The notes beneath the pieces are model-generated. The model did not search any database. It was not told where the DNA came from and saw nothing but the letters and a program-made list of their open reading frames with translations. A stretch of 64,000 bases of DNA, taken from positions 1,302,001 to 1,366,000 of the forward strand of contig JAFFJZ010000003.1 of assembly GCA_018340375.1 (NCBI GenBank), written 5' to 3'. The stretch is from Gonatopus flavifemur. Its lineage: Eukaryota > Arthropoda > Insecta > Hymenoptera > Dryinidae. A program made the translations under genes and the position numbers. Positions 59,184 to 64,000 of this stretch are shown here, in pieces (position 1 is the first letter of the stretch; each line of letters opens with the position of its first letter).

Positions 59184-59217
59184 TGAAACAATTTCTCAAC
59201 GAATCAGCCATATATAT
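59184..59217 (-). promoter_or_regulatory. TATA box and initiator of the repeat-protein gene
   Basis: On the - strand CCCATATATATGG (TATA starting at 59216) is followed 32 nt later by TTCAGTT, whose A (59184) fits the arthropod initiator TCAGT at +1. The signal-peptide ATG is at 59160, giving a 5' UTR of about 24 nt. The spacing is what strongly expressed, tissue-specific arthropod genes use. Confidence 0.7.
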
Positions 59218-59219
59218 GG

Positions 59220-62200
59220 GAACCTTATCGACTGCCATGATGGTCGATAAACATCTTGTCATTTATTATGTTATTACTTAAAACAAACTTGAATCACTTG
59301 GCGATTTCGTTGTTATTTTTACTTTGAACGCGATGACACAAGGCAAAGAATGAGAATGAAGTTTTCTTTCCCTACGTATGCACACTCGTCATACGGTAGG
59401 TACATATTGTTCACACTCCGATATATGTCTTTTGTTCCTGTGCAAATGTGAAAATAAAGAAAAGCATTCTGGTTATCGATCTTCCTTCCTTTGTCCCCAT
59501 CAGGGTGTCATCCGAATCCTGAAAAATTTCATCAAGGTGACCGAAACCTCCCTGATCAGATTTTTTTTACTTGGAATGATATTCAGAATAACGAAGACTA
59601 GTACAGCAGGGCAATATCTGACTAACGAACCGCGCACTATCTTCCCTCGACGTAAGGCAAAAATCGTTCGAATCGGGAAGGAGGCGAGCGCCCTTAACGA
59701 AATGTTGCACTGTATTACAGTAGAGATGCATGATATTTCACGATATCCGATATTTTATATCCCATTTTTATGAAGTTTTTATCGATATTTTATAAAATTC
59801 AAAATAAACTCGATAAAAAATATCAATACCGTGAAATATCGTTTGGGAGCGGTGAGAAGTTTCAAATTCTGGTTGTTCATTCGGTGCAGAGTGTCCCATT
59901 GATTCTGACCAATTCTCATTGAATTACAATTAAACGTGGACAATGTTCAGACCAAATCTCACCGGTGATTTTTCAATGAAATTTGGTCAGAACTTTCATG
60001 TGAATCTCGTTGAATCTGGCCAAATCTCACTAAATTACGATTAAACTTGGACAATGTTCTGACCAAATCTCATTGATTTTCCTTTGTCAGATTCAATAGA
60101 TTCTTTTAACCAGGGTTGAATTCATTATAGCGGTGCTCAATTCGTCCAGAATATACTACTACACTGAGAACGAGGGACCAGACTAGCCACGTGAGACGAA
60201 ATTGTACGATCTTAGTTTAATTTACTATGAAGAATTCTGAAACAAGCATCAATTTTAGCACTAACGAACATGATCACGGTATTTTATAGCTAATTTCACG
60301 GTTCTTTCCATATTTATGCGGTATGTTCCTTCCTGAAATTGAAAACATTGATATCATATAAGAATGTAAATTTTCCAGAATAAGGAGAGTTTGATATAAG
60401 TCAATGTATTCTCAATCCAAAAACTAGTATCCCATGTCCAAATAAAGGTATACTTGTGCAAAAGAAAAGAATGTTATTCGATGTTGTCGGATTCAGTAAA
60501 TTCATATTTTGACATTCAATGCTGGATTTTAGTTCAAACTTTGCAATATTTCACGCAATATTTAAATAGCCATTTCATGGAAACAAAATGAAGTACCGGA
60601 AATTATAAAAGTTCCTCAAAGTTCTGTGAGAAGCGAAAGATTCCTTGTGTACCAAAAATGGGGAAAGGAAATGCAGGTGATTCATATGTAATTCATATGT
60701 ACTCGCACGTGCTAGAAAGGAAAATCATGATTCATTCATACAGTGAAAACATATTTCAATATAATTCGTCAATCCGCCCTGGTGACGATAAGAAATTATC
60801 ATCAATCTTACATTGTGTTTGGTCAAGTGTTTCATTGTTTGCATAATTTTGATACCGTATTCATTCAAATTCACAGAAAAGGATGAAATTCATTATTTGT
60901 ATGGATTATGGTATACATAATATAACATATTTGACATTGAAGACTTGTGATTCAGGGTTACTCTTGTCACTTATCGGGTCACCTTTCTTGATTTTATTCA
61001 ATTTTTTATTTGAGATACTTATACTAACTTGCCGTGCATGTTCCTACATTGAAATTGAAATTCTGAGATCTCGAAGATCTTGGAGAGATAAAATAAACAA
61101 ATCTGCCTCTCTCAATGGCTCTGTGGATTCATTCCTAGAACTCCTGCTAAACTTCCAGTCCCAATAAACATTTTCAAGGATTCAAACATCCTGCCGGAAC
61201 ATTATGAGTGATATATCATGGTGTTCTAAAAGACATTTGTTAAATATATACACTTGAGATTAGTTGATTATCAGCAATTCAGTTAGCTGTGGCGGTGAAT
61301 TTTTTGCTAAGTTAGCAAAGAGATTTGCTACTCTGTATCCGATACCTCGATTTGCTGCGACAGGAAATTTGTTTTCTCTGTGTTCGCAAACTTTCATTAC
61401 CAACAATAAAATAAAAAGGATTCCGGTTGATACAGAAAAATAAAACGTGGAAGGTGTTGCCGAGTAATTGGAATGATTGAAATCACGATGTATTAATTAT
61501 ATTCAAATTCACGCATATACGATATACGATTGCATTTGAAATTATTCACCGTTTAATTAGTTTCCAGCTTTCAGTTGAGAATTTTGAATTGAGAGATTCG
61601 GTTACAGATTTTGAAAACAGCTTTTGTTGATGTCTCCAGATCATGTTTAAGGGTTTTCCACGAATCACTTGTTTGAACGATCGGCTCCGTTTGAAATGCC
61701 GTAAGCGTCGTAACAGGCGCCAGAAAAGATTGAAAAAGATGGTATCCGGCCGAAAGATGGGATACGAGAAAAAATGTTTATGTATGTATAAGAGGGCAGC
61801 AAAAGGAGATCTGGCGAAGAAAATGTAGAGAAACGAAGTTGAACAGATTTCCGCTACCAAAGAACTTCATCAATCACGTGACCCAACACGTTTTAACGTT
61901 CGCGTGTATAAGTATCCTTTATGGACTTATACCTGCTCAAAAAATTCCAGAAACTTCACCCAAACTTCCACAAAGGAAACTTCACCCTGGAATCTGAATG
62001 GGCAACATTGTTGAAAGGAAAAGGACCCACTTCGGCGTTAGTCCGAATTTGAAGAACATTTAAAGAAATAAGTTATTGTGGTAACGCTTCCCTGAATACC
62101 ACCATACAATCCTAATACGATAGGATTCCAAATTTGAAAAGAGAACTGAAATAACTTCGAAATTTTCTACACAGGGACGCGAAATTATCGAAGGCAACAA

Positions 62201-64000
62201 TAACAAGTTGAAAAAATCAATTTCTCATGGCCTGCATCAGAACTGTTGTCAATTTTTGTGATTTTTTCATGACCGATGAGGATCAGCTTAGTAACTTTCT
62301 ACATTGTATTAAAATATAAAATGAAGAAGTATGGTGTCATGGATCTCTCGTTCAAATTAATACCAGAAAATTCTCTACAATGTGTATATTATTAAAGATT
62401 TATCAATTCTCATGTTCAAACAAAGGCAACGTGATTTGAATGAAAGCACAGAAAGGTGCCACCTTTTACCAAGTCAATCACTACTTTGAAATTATCTACT
62501 TTGTTGAATATGAAGTATAGGACGAAAGGAAGGTAGAATGATGTATTTCGAATACCTGTTGCACGACCCATCGATCTTATCGATCGTTTAGCATCTGACA
62601 CTTTTAAAAGATTTAATCTGTTGCTGGAGGTACTGCTGTGAGAAACTAAAGAAATTTACAATTCTGTACGTAAATGAAACCTGCGATCCAACAGATTTTT
62701 TTCCACCCTCCGTTCAAGATGATACTTTTAGAATCCACTATTTCTTGTGATTTTCCACTTCATAGCTGTGAAACTTTCAATCAGAGTTTTCAACAAAGCT
62801 GCAATCAAATTTCCTTTTCTCTGTCCCGTGCACAGAGAAAAGAGATCTTCAACAAATAATAAAGTTCGCTGTCATACGTAGCCCAGCCACCCCCGATATG
62901 TGAAATAGTAATGGTCGTATTTTGATTTCTAGGCCCATAAAATTACAAAAATTGCTCATCCTCATAGTGATTCATGAAAGTACTACGTGGCATTACACTT
63001 TTCCATACTTCACATAACATAATCAGGAAATTGAATAGTTACTTCTACTGAAAACATATAGAAAACATGAATTTCCCTGAAATAAACATAAAAACGTCGA
63101 ACGTCGAGCATATTCCCCCCTTGGCGCTAAAAATGGTTGATTACGAAGTTTCTCATGATACGAGTGTCAATTGTCAGAGATCATGTAAGTCGTAATTGAA
63201 TAACCGGTCAAGCCTGAAGTTTGCCTGGGGGAACCATGGACGGACGAAAGCGTAACCGCCTTTACGAATTCACGTCGGTGAAAAATAAAGTATTATTCAA
63301 AGATGAAAACCGTACTGAATATAACGTTGAATTTTAATAAACAAATTTATCAACATTCATAATCATTTATTTCTAATGAAATATTCGAATGAAACGATTG
63401 AATAAGCGGAGGTGGTGATTATCAAAGAAAAAATGACAAATCGATAGAAAAGACGAAAGAAATCAAAGAACTGCGTATAATCTTATATCGCATGGAGAAT
63501 GGTCATTCCCTCGTATGTGTATTCATTTACGCCCCCATCGAATCTATAGGTTCGTGCTTATATTGCGCACATATATACATCACGAGTACCCTACGGTATT
63601 GTGTAATATATCCATATACGGGTGCAGCTGTTACGCGACATACCCTAAACGAATAATCAATAACGGTAACCGCTTTATCATGAAGGGTTCACCGCACATT
63701 TTGAACGAACTCGAGTTCAAAATTTGTCTATGATATACTTCTGGTTATCATGTTACCCACATTTTGTGGACAACAAAATATTTGATAAAATACGCTCACG
63801 TATCAACTCATGTTTCTTATCGGTTTCCAATTTACATTCAGTTCATCCGCAATGTGATTCAATGATTCTCATTGTTACACGTTGTCGTTTTCTTATCGAT
63901 AAATCTCCTCAAAGTGATTATTCCATGAAAAAAATATGATCTCGTGAATTACGATGTGAGAATCGTAGCGATAATTAGTCTATTCAAAATGTAATATCGT
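59220..64000. other. Right-end region without recognisable genes
   Basis: AT-rich. A relative of the TAGGGAT/ATCGAT element may lie at 59727-59850 and a partial 110-bp tandem duplication at 59905-60085. The segment 61275-61380 has repeated TTTGCTA/TAGCAAA motifs like the palindromic elements. A short, very basic open frame at 61643-61828 and others show no family features. No RNA gene was recognised. Confidence 0.45.
59905..60085. repeat. Partial tandem duplication, period about 110 bp
   Basis: AATTACAATTAAACGTGGAC, then AATGTTCAGACCAAATCTCA (from 59922) recurs as AATTACGATTAAACTTGGAC, then AATGTTCTGACCAAATCTCA (from 60033). Two diverged copies, non-coding. Confidence 0.7.

Noticed and set aside
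61643..61828. Short, very basic 61-codon frame
   Set aside because: Arg/Lys-rich with no known family match by eye, no promoter context, and open antisense too. Insufficient for a gene call.
1..64000. CRISPR array, phage, integron or other prokaryotic system
   Set aside because: The sequence is animal nuclear DNA with spliced genes. The only regularly spaced repeat is the coding 30-bp minisatellite, which has no spacers.

Overview
This is a window of animal nuclear DNA, almost certainly from an insect. It is AT-rich, its genes have short exons joined by GT-AG introns, and it is full of short palindromic transposon remnants. The protein families present (Mgat2, PEBP, Cdc25) are ordinary animal genes. 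A hymenopteran is my best guess from overall feel, but nothing in the window proves the order. There are no bacterial-type operons, CRISPR arrays, rRNA genes or clear tRNA genes.

Left part (1-19,000) is gene-dense. The window opens in the 3' end of an Mgat2 gene (N-glycan GlcNAc-transferase II, + strand, last two exons at 1016-1666). About 5.6 kb downstream lies a second, complete Mgat2-like gene (+ strand, 7264-10741, about 436 aa). It keeps the fold signatures but has changed the metal-site His and other near-invariant residues. Next come two phosphatidylethanolamine-binding protein (PEBP) genes arranged head to head: a canonical secreted one on the - strand (11017-14149, 201 aa) and a strongly diverged one on the + strand (16691-18959, 210 aa). 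Their introns interrupt the coding sequence at matching places, so they are duplicates. I assembled all of these from splice-compatible exons.

Middle (19,000-25,000) holds a complete Cdc25-type cell-cycle phosphatase on the - strand (21255-23449, three coding exons, 577 aa). It has a KEN box, a DDGF-type motif, three RSLS motifs and an E2F-like site about 0.5 kb upstream.

The 33 kb from 23,450 to 56,880 contains no protein gene I can support. It holds MITE-like elements, simple repeats and several patches of higher GC that could be regulatory DNA or exons of non-coding transcripts.

Right part (56,800-59,220) contains a two-exon gene on the - strand for a small secreted protein of 298 aa. 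More than half of it is a 10-residue, highly charged tandem repeat. It has an unusually clear TATA box plus initiator. The last 4.8 kb shows no gene I can recognise.

The genes do not form a pathway. The shared theme is local duplication followed by divergence of one copy (Mgat2 and PEBP), in a neighbourhood seeded by at least six families of short palindromic elements, some inside introns.
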